From the NCBI GenBank assembly GCA_031272365.1, contig JAISTX010000019.1:1-62985 (forward strand): 62,985 nt of DNA, written 5' to 3'. This DNA is from Eubacteriales Family XIII. Incertae Sedis bacterium (GTDB lineage Bacteria; Bacillota; Clostridia; Peptostreptococcales; Anaerovoracaceae). A program made the translations under genes and the position numbers. A model generated the notes under the pieces. It had not been told where the DNA came from, did not search any database, and saw nothing but the letters and a program-made list of their open reading frames with translations. Positions 34,420-42,821 of the stretch are shown here, piece after piece (the first letter of the stretch is position 1; each line of letters starts with the position of its first letter).

Positions 34420-34445
34420 TCTCACAATGTTATCACATTGTGAGA
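34420..34445. promoter_or_regulatory. Palindromic operator of the toxin-antitoxin operon
   Basis: Perfect 10-bp arms TCTCACAATG / CATTGTGAGA with a 6-base spacer lie 17-42 bases upstream of the antitoxin start. This is the expected place for autorepression by a ribbon-helix-helix antitoxin. Confidence 0.75.
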
Positions 34446-34512
34446 TTCGCATCAAGGTATGACGATATCCCTGTAGAGCCTGCCACCCGCACCCTGAGCT
34501 CCCCAATCGCGC

Positions 34513-35082
34513 CTACTCTTCATCCGTGAACATCGCAGCGGGGCGCGCCAATAGGCCCCTGTCGATGGCGAGCTTCCGCAGGGCCGCGTAGCCCTCCATC
34601 ATGCTCTCCAGCTTGAACCAGGCCGTTTTTTGGCCGGCCTTGTAGACCGAAAGGACCTTGACGGATGGCTTCAGGGTCTCCGTGACGTGGGACACCTCGG
34701 CCCAGAAAAGGGCCTTCGTCCCGAAGAGGCGCTTCTCCAGCCCCACCTGCGTCACGCGGATCCGGTACCGCACCCCGTACAGCACCAGGGCACCCGGCAG
34801 CAAGATGAAGCAGACGATGATGACCATGAAGGCCACTTGCCCCTCCACCGGCATCACCCGCGTACGCATATCGCGAATGAACAAGACGGAGATCAGGATC
34901 GGTATTGCGAAGCCGACCAGCCCGATGATGGTGACGAAGCGCGGGGCGTATATGTCAAACGGGAGCCGGTAGCGGGTTTTCCGGGCGTTCCTCTGCAGAT
35001 ATATCATGAACAGCGTCAAGAAGAACCCCAAGACCGACAACACGATAGCTAAGCGAACCAAGGGTCCAAAGAGATACTCCAT
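34513..35082 (-). CDS. Membrane protein with a PH-like C-terminal domain, function unknown
   Basis: A 189-residue protein with three hydrophobic segments (about residues 8-28, 48-68 and 83-103). A cytoplasmic part of about 80 residues (YRIRVTQVGLEKRLFGTKALFWAEVSHV) resembles the strand pattern of bacterial PH-like domains. I recognise no named family. The start overlaps the end region of the upstream small membrane gene, so the two are probably co-transcribed. They lie between the toxin-antitoxin pair and aspS. Confidence 0.7.
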   Translation of the reverse strand: MEYLFGPLVRLAIVLSVLGFFLTLFMIYLQRNARKTRYRLPFDIYAPRFVTIIGLVGFAIPILISVLFIRDMRTRVMPVEGQVAFMVIIVCFILLPGALVLYGVRYRIRVTQVGLEKRLFGTKALFWAEVSHVTETLKPSVKVLSVYKAGQKTAWFKLESMMEGYAALRKLAIDRGLLARPAAMFTDEE

Positions 35083-35086
35083 AGGA

Positions 35087-35368
35087 TCACCCTCTCAGCA
35101 GGCTGACCGCCTGCAGATATTGACCGTGCTCAACCAGACCGAGGATCACGATCACGAGCCCCCAAACCGCCATGCCGCCAAAAGCGATCTGCAGGCCTGT
35201 CTTGGTCTTGCGCTCTGTCGCTTCCAGCAATTTGATGTACTCCTTTGAGTAGCGGCGGTTCATCTTCGAAAAATCCGTCGGCTTGTTCTTCGTGAACGTC
35301 GCGAGCGCGCAGATGGCTCCGCCCGCTACGAGAAAGAATATTCCCAGTGAAAAATTTCCTCCGTACAT
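35087..35368 (-). CDS. Small membrane protein, function unknown
   Basis: A 93-residue protein with two hydrophobic segments (FSLGIFFLVAGGAICALATF near the start and GGMAVWGLVIVILGLV near residue 65) separated by a basic helical stretch (YSKEYIKLLEATERKTK). The start is uncertain: ATG 35368, or GTG 35410 giving 107 residues. It lies 49 bases behind aspS and just before the PH-like membrane protein, apparently as a pair. Confidence 0.6.
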   Translation of the reverse strand: MYGGNFSLGIFFLVAGGAICALATFTKNKPTDFSKMNRRYSKEYIKLLEATERKTKTGLQIAFGGMAVWGLVIVILGLVEHGQYLQAVSLLRG

Positions 35369-35417
35369 ACCTATGCAAACTCCGCCATCACAAATAACAT
35401 TACAGCGCACATAGCCG

Positions 35418-37190
35418 TCACCCCAGCCGGATGCCGAGCTCCCCGAGGCTCGCCGGGTCGGCCGTGCCGGGGGCGCCGCTGACGGGGTCCTCCGCCTGCT
35501 GGTTCTTCGGGAAGGCGATCGTCTCGCGGATCGAGGACTCGCCGAGCAGCAGCATCACGAGGCGGTCGAGCCCGTAGGCGAGGCCGCCGTGGGGCGGCAC
35601 GCCGTAGCGGAAGGCGTCGAGCAGGAAGCCGAATTTGCTCTGCGTCTCCTCCCCGGTGAGGCCGAGCAGCGCGAACATCTTCGCCTGGAGCGCGCCGTCG
35701 TGGATACGGATGGAGCCGCCGCCAAGCTCGTTGCCGTTCAGCACGATGTCGTAGGCGAGCGCCCGTGCCTTGATGGGCTCCGTGTCCAAAAGCGCGAGGT
35801 CTTCCGGGTTCGGCGAGGTGAACGGGTGGTGCATCGGCATGATGCCGCCCTCCCCGTCCTCCTCGAACAGCGGGAAGTCCACGACCCAGAGGAAGGCGTA
35901 CGGGCCGTCCTGCGAAGCGTCGTCCACGAGCCCGAGCCGGCGCGCGAGCTCGCAGCGCAGGAAGCCGAGCGTGTCGAACACCACCTTGTCCCTGTCCGCC
36001 GCGATGAGCACGAGGTCGCCCTCCTTCGCCTTGAAGAGCGCCGCGAGCGCGGCGAGCCCCGCCTCGTCGTAAAACTTCGAAAACGAGCTGGTAACGCCGT
36101 CCGCGCCCACGCGCAGCCACGACAGGCCCTTCGCGCCGTAGGCGCGCGCCGCTTCCGTCAGCTTGTCTATGTCCTTGCGCGAAAACGACTCCGACGCGCC
36201 GGGGGCGCAAATGCCGCGCACCGAGCCACCGTCCTGAACGGCATTTGCAAAAACGCCGAACTCCGAGCCCTTGACTGCGTCCGAGATATCGGTGAGCTCA
36301 AGGCCGAAGCGCACGTCGGGCTTGTCGCTCCCGTAGCGGCGCATCGCCTCCGCCCACGTCAGGCGCGGCAGCGGCAGCGCCAGCTCCACGCCCTTCACCT
36401 CCTTCATGACCCGCGCGAGGAAGCCCTCCTGCACGGCGATGACGTCGTCCACGTCCACAAACGACATCTCCAGGTCGATCTGCGTGAACTCCGGCTGCCG
36501 GTCCGCGCGCAGGTCCTCGTCGCGGAAGCATTTGGCGATCTGCACGTAGCGGTCGCACCCGCTCGCCATGAGGAGCTGCTTGTACAGCTGCGGCGACTGC
36601 GGCAATGCGTAGAAATTGCCCGGCTTCACGCGCGACGGCACGAGGTAGTCGCGCGCGCCCTCAGGCGTCGGCTTGACCAGCACGGGCGTCTCGACCTCGA
36701 TGAAACCGCATTCCGCGTAGTAGTTGCGCGCGATGCGGCAGACCTCCGCGCGGAACGCCAGGTTCCTCTGCATCTTCGGCTTGCGCAGGTCGAGGTACCG
36801 GTGCTTGAGCCGCAGGTCCTCGCCCACGTTGTCGTCGTCCTTCACGTAGATCGGCGGCGTCTCCGCCTCGCTGTACACCACGAGCTCCCGCGCCAGCACC
36901 TCGACGTCCCCCGTCGCCAGCTCTGGGTTCTTCGCCGAACGCTCGCGCACGACCCCGCGCACGCCGACGACGTACTCGCTGCGCAACGCCTCGGCCTGCT
37001 CAAACACCGCCGCCGGTACCGTCTCGTCAAACACCACCTGCACGATGCCTGAGCGGTCGCGCAGATCGCAGAAAACGATCCCGCCGAGCCTGCGCGCGCG
37101 CGCGACCCAGCCGTTCAGCACTGCCTCCGCGCCCGCGTCCGCCAGCCGCAAATCCCCGCAATATCCCGTCCTCTTCAACAATACAGCCAT
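35418..37190 (-). CDS. aspS: Aspartyl-tRNA synthetase
   Basis: A 590-residue bacterial-type class II synthetase. It has an N-terminal OB-fold anticodon domain (GWVARARRLGGIVFCDLRDRSG), class II motif 2 (CFRDEDLRADRQPEFTQID), the bacterial GAD insert domain in the middle, and motif 3 near the C-terminus (GLAYGLDRLVMLLLG). The ATG at 37190 follows GAGGAG; the open frame reaches 17 codons further upstream without support. Charges tRNA-Asp, or both tRNA-Asp and tRNA-Asn in lineages using GatCAB. Confidence 0.97.
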   Translation of the reverse strand: MAVLLKRTGYCGDLRLADAGAEAVLNGWVARARRLGGIVFCDLRDRSGIVQVVFDETVPAAVFEQAEALRSEYVVGVRGVVRERSAKNPELATGDVEVLARELVVYSEAETPPIYVKDDDNVGEDLRLKHRYLDLRKPKMQRNLAFRAEVCRIARNYYAECGFIEVETPVLVKPTPEGARDYLVPSRVKPGNFYALPQSPQLYKQLLMASGCDRYVQIAKCFRDEDLRADRQPEFTQIDLEMSFVDVDDVIAVQEGFLARVMKEVKGVELALPLPRLTWAEAMRRYGSDKPDVRFGLELTDISDAVKGSEFGVFANAVQDGGSVRGICAPGASESFSRKDIDKLTEAARAYGAKGLSWLRVGADGVTSSFSKFYDEAGLAALAALFKAKEGDLVLIAADRDKVVFDTLGFLRCELARRLGLVDDASQDGPYAFLWVVDFPLFEEDGEGGIMPMHHPFTSPNPEDLALLDTEPIKARALAYDIVLNGNELGGGSIRIHDGALQAKMFALLGLTGEETQSKFGFLLDAFRYGVPPHGGLAYGLDRLVMLLLGESSIRETIAFPKNQQAEDPVSGAPGTADPASLGELGIRLG

Positions 37191-37255
37191 ACGTCTCCTC
37201 TTGCGCGCAACGTGTGCGCCCTCGTCAACATCCGCAAACAAAACAATTATTGGAA

Positions 37256-37456
37256 TTATTCTATCACAACAATGCCGCTGCCGGACAGCATCGGGTGCAG
37301 GTAGCCGAATTTGTCGCTCTTTTCGACCATCGAGATCACGAGCACCGCGCCCTCCCCGCGTTCGTACCCCGCGGCCAGCAGCAGCGGGTGGGAAAGGTCG
37401 ATCCTGCGCTCTGTGATCAGATGGAATTCCGCGCCCACAATCTCTCGTCCATGCAT
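37256..37456 (-). CDS. Small hypothetical protein (66 residues)
   Basis: A short frame with strongly G/C-biased third positions like real genes here. Its protein (REIVGAEFHLITERRIDL, then a GYERGEGAVLVISMVEK segment) is a plausible mixed alpha/beta fold. There is no clear ribosome binding site before ATG 37456. I do not recognise a family. It lies 65 bases upstream of aspS on the same strand. Confidence 0.5.
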   Translation of the reverse strand: MHGREIVGAEFHLITERRIDLSHPLLLAAGYERGEGAVLVISMVEKSDKFGYLHPMLSGSGIVVIE

Positions 37457-37486
37457 GTATGCATTTTAACGCACCGGGGAATCAAG

Positions 37487-37519
37487 CACAAGCTGCAGAA
37501 GACACACAAGCTGCAGAAG
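37487..37519. repeat. 15-base direct repeat, period 18
   Basis: The 15 bases cacaagctgcagaag occur at 37487-37501 and 37505-37519 in the gap between two divergent genes. They lie just upstream of a plus-strand promoter, so they may be an activator site or a chance duplication. Confidence 0.6.
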
Positions 37520-37522
37520 CAG

Positions 37523-37551
37523 TTGTTTTTATGCCAAATTTCAACTATTAT
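37523..37551 (+). promoter_or_regulatory. Promoter of the propeller-protein gene
   Basis: TTGTTT (37523-37528), a 17-base spacer and TATTAT (37546-37551) lie about 40 bases before the start codon. Confidence 0.5.
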
Positions 37552-37592
37552 TGATATAGAGGTATTTCTTTGGAGGGTTGAGGAGTGTGATT

Positions 37593-39503
37593 GTGAAGAA
37601 GTTTTTCTCTGCTTGCCGTAGCTATTGGGTAAACCATGCGCATTTTCGCGGGCGCACGGTCCGCACGGGGTGCGGTCTGGCCGGAGCCCGGCGGGAGGGG
37701 CGGGTCAAAATCCGCCCGGCGGTCTGCGTGGGCATCGCCGCGGCCATCGCCGCCGTCGTGCTGTTGGCCGTGGGGGTCATACCGGCGGCCCACTATGGAG
37801 AATTCACGGACAGGGCGGGGTTCGAGCCCCCGGGCAAGCGCACGGCGTTTGACACCTTTAAGCCAGTGCAGAAGACCGGCGCGGCGGAGGCCTCCCAGCC
37901 TGTGCAGACGCTGGAATGGGAACCGCTGTACACCGCCACCTACCAGATGGACGAGACGGAGCTCGCCAACCTGCGGGAGCAGTTGGACGGCCTTGCCTTT
38001 GAGGAGGTGGCTGAAAACAACTGGCTGGGGCGCCGCTATGTCCACCACGAGGAGACCTGCGAGGCGTTCCAGGTGCGGGTATGGTATACGGAGCCCCGGG
38101 AAGACGGCGGTGCCGACGTCACGGTGACTGTCTACTCCGGCGGCGCCTACTATGAAAACGAGTCCCGCTGGGTCGCGACATACGGCGGCAACCTGATGGA
38201 GGCCATCCGGGGGATTGCCGAGGCGGAAGACGGGACGTTCATCGCCGTCGGGACGGCCGCTTCCAAGGACGGCGACGTCTCCCTGCCCCTCCAGGAATAC
38301 GACAAATATGTCACGGAATACGACGCCATGGTCGCGCGCACCACCGCGGACGGCGAGCTGCTCTATATGAAAAAGCTCGGATTCCCGGCGAACAGCGTCC
38401 TGCACGCCGTCGTGCGCACGCCGCAGGGGGACTTCATCGCGGTGGGGCGCCAGAGGATGGAAGCGAAAACGGAATGGTCGGAGTATCTCGACTGGTACTC
38501 GGACTTTCTCATCGTCCGGTTTGATATCGACGGGGAAATCCTTTGGTCACACAGCTTCGGGGGCAACGCCGGCGATGACACGAGGGATATGTTCAAGGCG
38601 GTCACGCTCCTTGAGGACGGCGGCTTTGCGGCGGCGGGAATGCAAGGGGATGTTCCGGTGATCATGAAGTTTGACGCAAACGGCACGCGCCTGTGGGCGG
38701 AATACTATACCGACCTGGGCCTTGCACAGTTTGACGCCATCGCCGAGGCGGCGGGCGGCGGGCTCGTGGCGGCCGGGCGGAGCAGCGACGGGGCCGCGAA
38801 AAACGAAAACCTCGACGCGCTTCTCGTCAAGACGGACCCCGCCGGCAAGATCGAATGGGAGAAACGCTGGATCGGCAGCGAGGACGAATACCTGTGCGCG
38901 CTGGCAAAAGCGCCGGACGGCACGTTCCTCGCGGCCGGCGCAAGCTCCTCCAACGACGGGGATTTTTCCGGCCTGGGCGGCGACGGCAAGGTCTATGACG
39001 GGTTTGCCGTCCGTTTTGACGAACAGGGCAAGGTCGTCTGGGAACGCCTGTATCACGGGGACGTGACGGATATGTTCTACGCGGCCGCCCCGAAGTCGGA
39101 CGGCGGCTTTGTGCTGGCGGGCAAGACCAATTCGTCTGCGGGCGCGTTTGCCAGAGGGCAGCACCCCGACACCGACCTCCCCAAAACAGACCTTTTGATC
39201 GCTACGATCGATGAAGCAGGCGACCTGGAAGACTACCGGTGTTTCGGCGGCGACGGCACGGATGGCGCGACGGCTGTCCTGGCCGCGCAGGACGGGCGGA
39301 TCGTTGCCGCGGGCGCCAGCGCCAGCATCGACATCTGGATGAGCCAGATACACAGCACAGGGATCCTGCGAAACTACGAAGACTTTGACGCGGGGCTGCT
39401 TCATGAAAACAGGGATTTGCCGGGCGATATAGCCCCCTCCATCCACGGATTCATCGGCGACTGCCTGATCGTCAGCTACGATCCGGAAGCCGAAGCGCCC
39501 TGA
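37593..39503 (+). CDS. Membrane-anchored protein with seven propeller-like repeats
   Basis: A 636-residue protein with a basic N-terminus and one membrane segment at about residues 42-62; the rest should be extracellular. The outer part has seven repeats with a short signature of the type G-x-[FLI]-[IVL]-A-[AV]-G (GTFIAVG, GDFIAVG, GGFAAAG, GGLVAAG, GTFLAAG, GGFVLAG, GRIVAAG). Most are followed by a strand of the type GEILWSHSFGG. This suggests a seven-bladed beta-propeller. It is not assigned to a named family by me. The start is likely GTG 37593 after GAGGAG; TTG 37578 and GTG 37587 are alternatives. The 3' end overlaps the convergent hisS by 28 bases. Confidence 0.8.
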   Translation: MKKFFSACRSYWVNHAHFRGRTVRTGCGLAGARREGRVKIRPAVCVGIAAAIAAVVLLAVGVIPAAHYGEFTDRAGFEPPGKRTAFDTFKPVQKTGAAEASQPVQTLEWEPLYTATYQMDETELANLREQLDGLAFEEVAENNWLGRRYVHHEETCEAFQVRVWYTEPREDGGADVTVTVYSGGAYYENESRWVATYGGNLMEAIRGIAEAEDGTFIAVGTAASKDGDVSLPLQEYDKYVTEYDAMVARTTADGELLYMKKLGFPANSVLHAVVRTPQGDFIAVGRQRMEAKTEWSEYLDWYSDFLIVRFDIDGEILWSHSFGGNAGDDTRDMFKAVTLLEDGGFAAAGMQGDVPVIMKFDANGTRLWAEYYTDLGLAQFDAIAEAAGGGLVAAGRSSDGAAKNENLDALLVKTDPAGKIEWEKRWIGSEDEYLCALAKAPDGTFLAAGASSSNDGDFSGLGGDGKVYDGFAVRFDEQGKVVWERLYHGDVTDMFYAAAPKSDGGFVLAGKTNSSAGAFARGQHPDTDLPKTDLLIATIDEAGDLEDYRCFGGDGTDGATAVLAAQDGRIVAAGASASIDIWMSQIHSTGILRNYEDFDAGLLHENRDLPGDIAPSIHGFIGDCLIVSYDPEAEAP

Positions 39504-40765
39504 AGCGCCGCCGCGAGCGCGTCGGCCGCCACGCGGCGCTGCTCACCTGTCGTCATGTCCTTGACCGTCGCCTCGCCAGCCGCGAGCTCCTCGTCGCCGA
39601 GGACGATTGCGTGCCGCGCGCCGATGTGGTCGGCGTATTTGAACTGCCCCTTCATGCCGCGCCCCGCCGCGTCGATTTCAATAATAAATCCTGCCGCGCG
39701 CAGCTCTTTCGCGATGCGCAGCGCCTCCGCCTTGCCGGCCCCGGAGAGGTACACCACGAGGGCGTCCGGGCCCTGCGGCACGGGGATTTCGACGCCGCCC
39801 GCCTCCAGCACGAGCAGGAGCCGCTCGATCCCCAGGCCGAAGCCGACGCCCGGCACGTCGAGGTCGCTTCCCGGCTTTGCGTCCGCGACCTCGCAGACGA
39901 GGTGGTCGTAACGCCCGCCGCCGCAGACCGTGCCCTGCGCGCCGATCTGCTCCGACACAAACTCAAACGCCGTCTTCGTATAGTAGTCCAGCCCGCGCAC
40001 GATGTGCGGGTCGATCTCGAACGCGACGCCCAGCGCCGTCAGATTTGCCTGCAGCGAAGCAAAATCGTCCCTGCATTCGTCGCAGAGCGCGTCGATCATG
40101 AGCGGCGCGCCCGCCGCGATCCCCTGGCAGACGGGCGATTTGCAGTCGAGCACCCGCATCGGGTTGCGCTCGAGGCGCCCCTTGCAGGTGTCGCACAGCT
40201 CCTCGCGGTGCCCCTCCAGATAGTCAAGAAGTTGTTTTCTGTAAACTGGGCGGCACACCGGGCAGCCAATGGAATTCACGCGCAGGGACAGCTCCCTGAG
40301 CCCCAGGCCCCGCAAAAACACGTCCGCGACGGCGATCACCTCAGCGTCCGCCAGCATGTCCTTCGACCCGAAGATCTCCACCCCGAACTGGTGGAACTCC
40401 CGCAGCCGCCCCGACTGCGGCTTCTCATAGCGGAAGCACGACAGCTCGTACCAGAGCTTGAGCGGCTTCACACCGGCGTAGAGCTTGTTTTCGACGTAGG
40501 CGCGCGCCGCCCCCGCCGTGCCCTCGGGCCTGAGCGACAGCGACCGCCCGCCGAGGTCGTCGAACGTGTACATCTGCTTCTCGACGACGTCCGTCGCGTC
40601 GCCTATGCCGCGCGCGAACAGCTCCGTGTGCTCGAAGACCGGCGTGCGGATCTCCAGGAAGCCGAAACGCGCCGCCACCTCGCGGAACCTGGCCTCGACC
40701 GCCTGCCATTTGTAAACCTCGTTTGGGAGGACGTCCTTCGTCCCCTTCGGCGCCTTCGTGATCAT
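39476..40765 (-). CDS. hisS: Histidyl-tRNA synthetase
   Basis: A 429-residue class II synthetase. It begins ITKAPKGTKDVLPNEVYKW, has motif 2 (CFRYEKPQSGRLREFHQFGVEIFG), the histidine-specific motif VRGLDYYTKTAFE near residue 258 and motif 3 (GVGFGLGIERLL). A Cys-rich patch (CDTCKGRLERNPMRVLDCKSPVC) is normal for the clostridial type. The start overlaps the hemZ stop (ATGA). It ends a minus-strand operon that starts at yajC. Confidence 0.97.
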   Translation of the reverse strand: MITKAPKGTKDVLPNEVYKWQAVEARFREVAARFGFLEIRTPVFEHTELFARGIGDATDVVEKQMYTFDDLGGRSLSLRPEGTAGAARAYVENKLYAGVKPLKLWYELSCFRYEKPQSGRLREFHQFGVEIFGSKDMLADAEVIAVADVFLRGLGLRELSLRVNSIGCPVCRPVYRKQLLDYLEGHREELCDTCKGRLERNPMRVLDCKSPVCQGIAAGAPLMIDALCDECRDDFASLQANLTALGVAFEIDPHIVRGLDYYTKTAFEFVSEQIGAQGTVCGGGRYDHLVCEVADAKPGSDLDVPGVGFGLGIERLLLVLEAGGVEIPVPQGPDALVVYLSGAGKAEALRIAKELRAAGFIIEIDAAGRGMKGQFKYADHIGARHAIVLGDEELAAGEATVKDMTTGEQRRVAADALAAALQGASASGS

Positions 40766-42132
40766 GCCTTCTCCTTGCCCTGCCCTTCTTCTCCTTCAAA
40801 CATGCGCTGCTTGCGCCCGACCATATCGTCAATGCGCGCCATGTACAGCTCCACGTCCGCGACGTTGAACACCCGCTCGATGCGGTCCTCCGCCGGGAAA
40901 TACAGCTTCGAGCTCGCGCCCGCGCCGAGCGCCACCACCGTCTGCCGCTCCTGCATCATCCGCATATTGTAGACGCATTCCGTGCCGGGAAAAGCATACC
41001 CGATATTTTCCAAATTGTCCACCGTCTGCTTCTGCCTGTACAGATAATACGGCGCGTAGCCGCCCTCCGAAAGCGCCGCGCCGGCATGGCGCAGCATCTC
41101 CCCGGCCGCGCCAGCGTGTGAATAACTGTACGCCGGATCCGCCTCGTGGACCTTCGACCCGCGTTTGACGGACAGCGTGTGCACGGTGATGTTTTCCGGC
41201 TTCTGCGCCATCACCCCCTCCAGGGTCCGCGCAAAATCCGTGACGGATTCGCCCGGCAGCCCCGCGATCACGTCCGTGTTGACCGTGACATTTTGAAAAG
41301 CGGCGCGGACGTTGTCCATCGCCTCGGCGTAGTCCGAGGCGTAGTGCTGCCGCCCGATCGCCGCCAGCGTCCGCTCGTGCAGGGACTGCGGGTTGACGCT
41401 CACGCGCGTCACGCCCTCCTGCGCCAGCGTCAGGGCCTTCAGGTAGGAGATCGTGTCCGGGCGACCCGCCTCCACGGTGAACTCGCATGCAGGGGCGCCC
41501 CCGGGCGGGCCCGGGAAGGACATCCCCGCGCGCGCCAGCAGGTCCTCGAGCATGGCGCCCGTCAGCGCCGTCGGCGTGCCGCCGCCGATGTAGACGGACT
41601 CCGCCCACAGCCCGCGTTCCCGCATCGCGCGGGATACATAGCCCATCTCGCGGTACAGCGCCGCGAGGTAGCGCCCCATCTGCCGCTCCGTGCCGACCGC
41701 CGCCGGGAACGAGCAGTACGCGCACCGCGACGGGCAGAACGGGATGCCGATATAGACGGATACCGCGCCCGCTGGCGGCTCCGGCAGCACCGCCAGCTGC
41801 CGCCCATGCACGCGCCGGAGCAGCTCGATCTTCTCGCCGCTGACCAGATAGTCCTCCCTCAGGGCCTTTTCGGGGTTCATGAGCGCGGCGTATTTCTTGA
41901 CCGGCTTCACGCCCGTCAGGATGCCCCAGGGCAGCGCCCTCCCCGTCTCCTCTGACAGCAGCGCGTACATCTCCCGCGCTTTTGCCAGCTTGGCGGGGAC
42001 GCCCTCGAAAACGTCCGCCTGCTCATACACAAGCTCGTACGACCCGCGCGGCAAAAACATCCGCGCCAGCTCGTCGTAGTCATTGATTTGGTAGATGCGG
42101 CCGAGGTCTATTGTGATGATACGCGGATTCAT
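40762..42132 (-). CDS. hemZ: Radical SAM coproporphyrinogen dehydrogenase-like protein HemZ
   Basis: A 456-residue radical SAM protein of the HemZ group of HemN relatives. The iron-sulfur cluster cysteines are in CPSRCAYC at residues 133-140. YIGGGTPTAL and GLPGESVTDFARTL are SAM- and barrel-type motifs. The N-terminal 120-residue region (LPWGILTGVKPVKKY) is specific to HemZ. The name implies oxidation of coproporphyrinogen III, but the function is poorly proven and no other haem gene is in this window. It overlaps the MBL gene by 4 bases on one side and hisS on the other. Confidence 0.9.
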   Translation of the reverse strand: MNPRIITIDLGRIYQINDYDELARMFLPRGSYELVYEQADVFEGVPAKLAKAREMYALLSEETGRALPWGILTGVKPVKKYAALMNPEKALREDYLVSGEKIELLRRVHGRQLAVLPEPPAGAVSVYIGIPFCPSRCAYCSFPAAVGTERQMGRYLAALYREMGYVSRAMRERGLWAESVYIGGGTPTALTGAMLEDLLARAGMSFPGPPGGAPACEFTVEAGRPDTISYLKALTLAQEGVTRVSVNPQSLHERTLAAIGRQHYASDYAEAMDNVRAAFQNVTVNTDVIAGLPGESVTDFARTLEGVMAQKPENITVHTLSVKRGSKVHEADPAYSYSHAGAAGEMLRHAGAALSEGGYAPYYLYRQKQTVDNLENIGYAFPGTECVYNMRMMQERQTVVALGAGASSKLYFPAEDRIERVFNVADVELYMARIDDMVGRKQRMFEGEEGQGKEKA

Positions 42133-42794
42133 TCGCCCCCAAAGAATGGGTTGTGCGCCTTTTCGTAGCCGATCGTCGTCGCGCCCATATGCCCCGGCAG
42201 CACCAGCGTGTCGTCCGGCAGCGCGTACAGCTTCTTGCGGATCGAATCCTCGAGGACGCAGAAGTCGCCGCCCCGGAAATCCGTGCGCCCGATCGACGCG
42301 TGGAACAGCGTGTCGCCGGAAAACACCGTGCCCGAATACGTCCCGCGCGCCAGCGTCGGGTCGGCGTCCTCCGTGTAGAACGAGATCCCGCCCGGCGTGT
42401 GCCCCGGCGTCTCCAGCACGCGCAGCGCCAGGCCTCCGAGCGCCACCTCGTCGCCCTGCTTCAGCAAACGGTCCGCCGTCAGCGTGATCGCCTGGCCGCC
42501 GATGTCACGCGACAGGTTCCACAGCGGGTCCGCGAGCAGGTCCGCCTCCGCCTCCCCAGCAAGCAGCTGGGCGTCCGGGAATTCCTTCTGCAGCCGCGGC
42601 ACGCCGCCGATGTGGTCGCCGTGCCCATGCGTCAGCAGCACGTATTTCAGCGTCAGGCCGTTGTCAGCAATGGCCTGGACGAGCTCCCCGGCGTAGGCGC
42701 CAGGGTCGACCAGCGCCGCCTCCTTCGAGGCCTCGTCCCAAACCAAAAAGCAATTCGTCCCGTTCATTCCAAGAGCAAAAGCCAAAACCCTCAT
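42129..42794 (-). CDS. MBL-fold metallohydrolase (glyoxalase II-like)
   Basis: A 221-residue metallo-beta-lactamase-fold hydrolase. THGHGDHIGG at residues 55-64 supplies metal ligands His56, His58, Asp60 and His61. LETPGHTPGG gives a further His and FSGDTLF the bridging Asp. The architecture is that of YcbL/glyoxalase II-like thioester hydrolases. It commonly follows relA in Firmicutes, with hisS and hemZ nearby, as seen here. The substrate is not evident. Confidence 0.9.
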   Translation of the reverse strand: MRVLAFALGMNGTNCFLVWDEASKEAALVDPGAYAGELVQAIADNGLTLKYVLLTHGHGDHIGGVPRLQKEFPDAQLLAGEAEADLLADPLWNLSRDIGGQAITLTADRLLKQGDEVALGGLALRVLETPGHTPGGISFYTEDADPTLARGTYSGTVFSGDTLFHASIGRTDFRGGDFCVLEDSIRKKLYALPDDTLVLPGHMGATTIGYEKAHNPFFGGE

Positions 42795-42821
42795 TGTCCG
42801 CCTCCTAATACCTTGATACTA

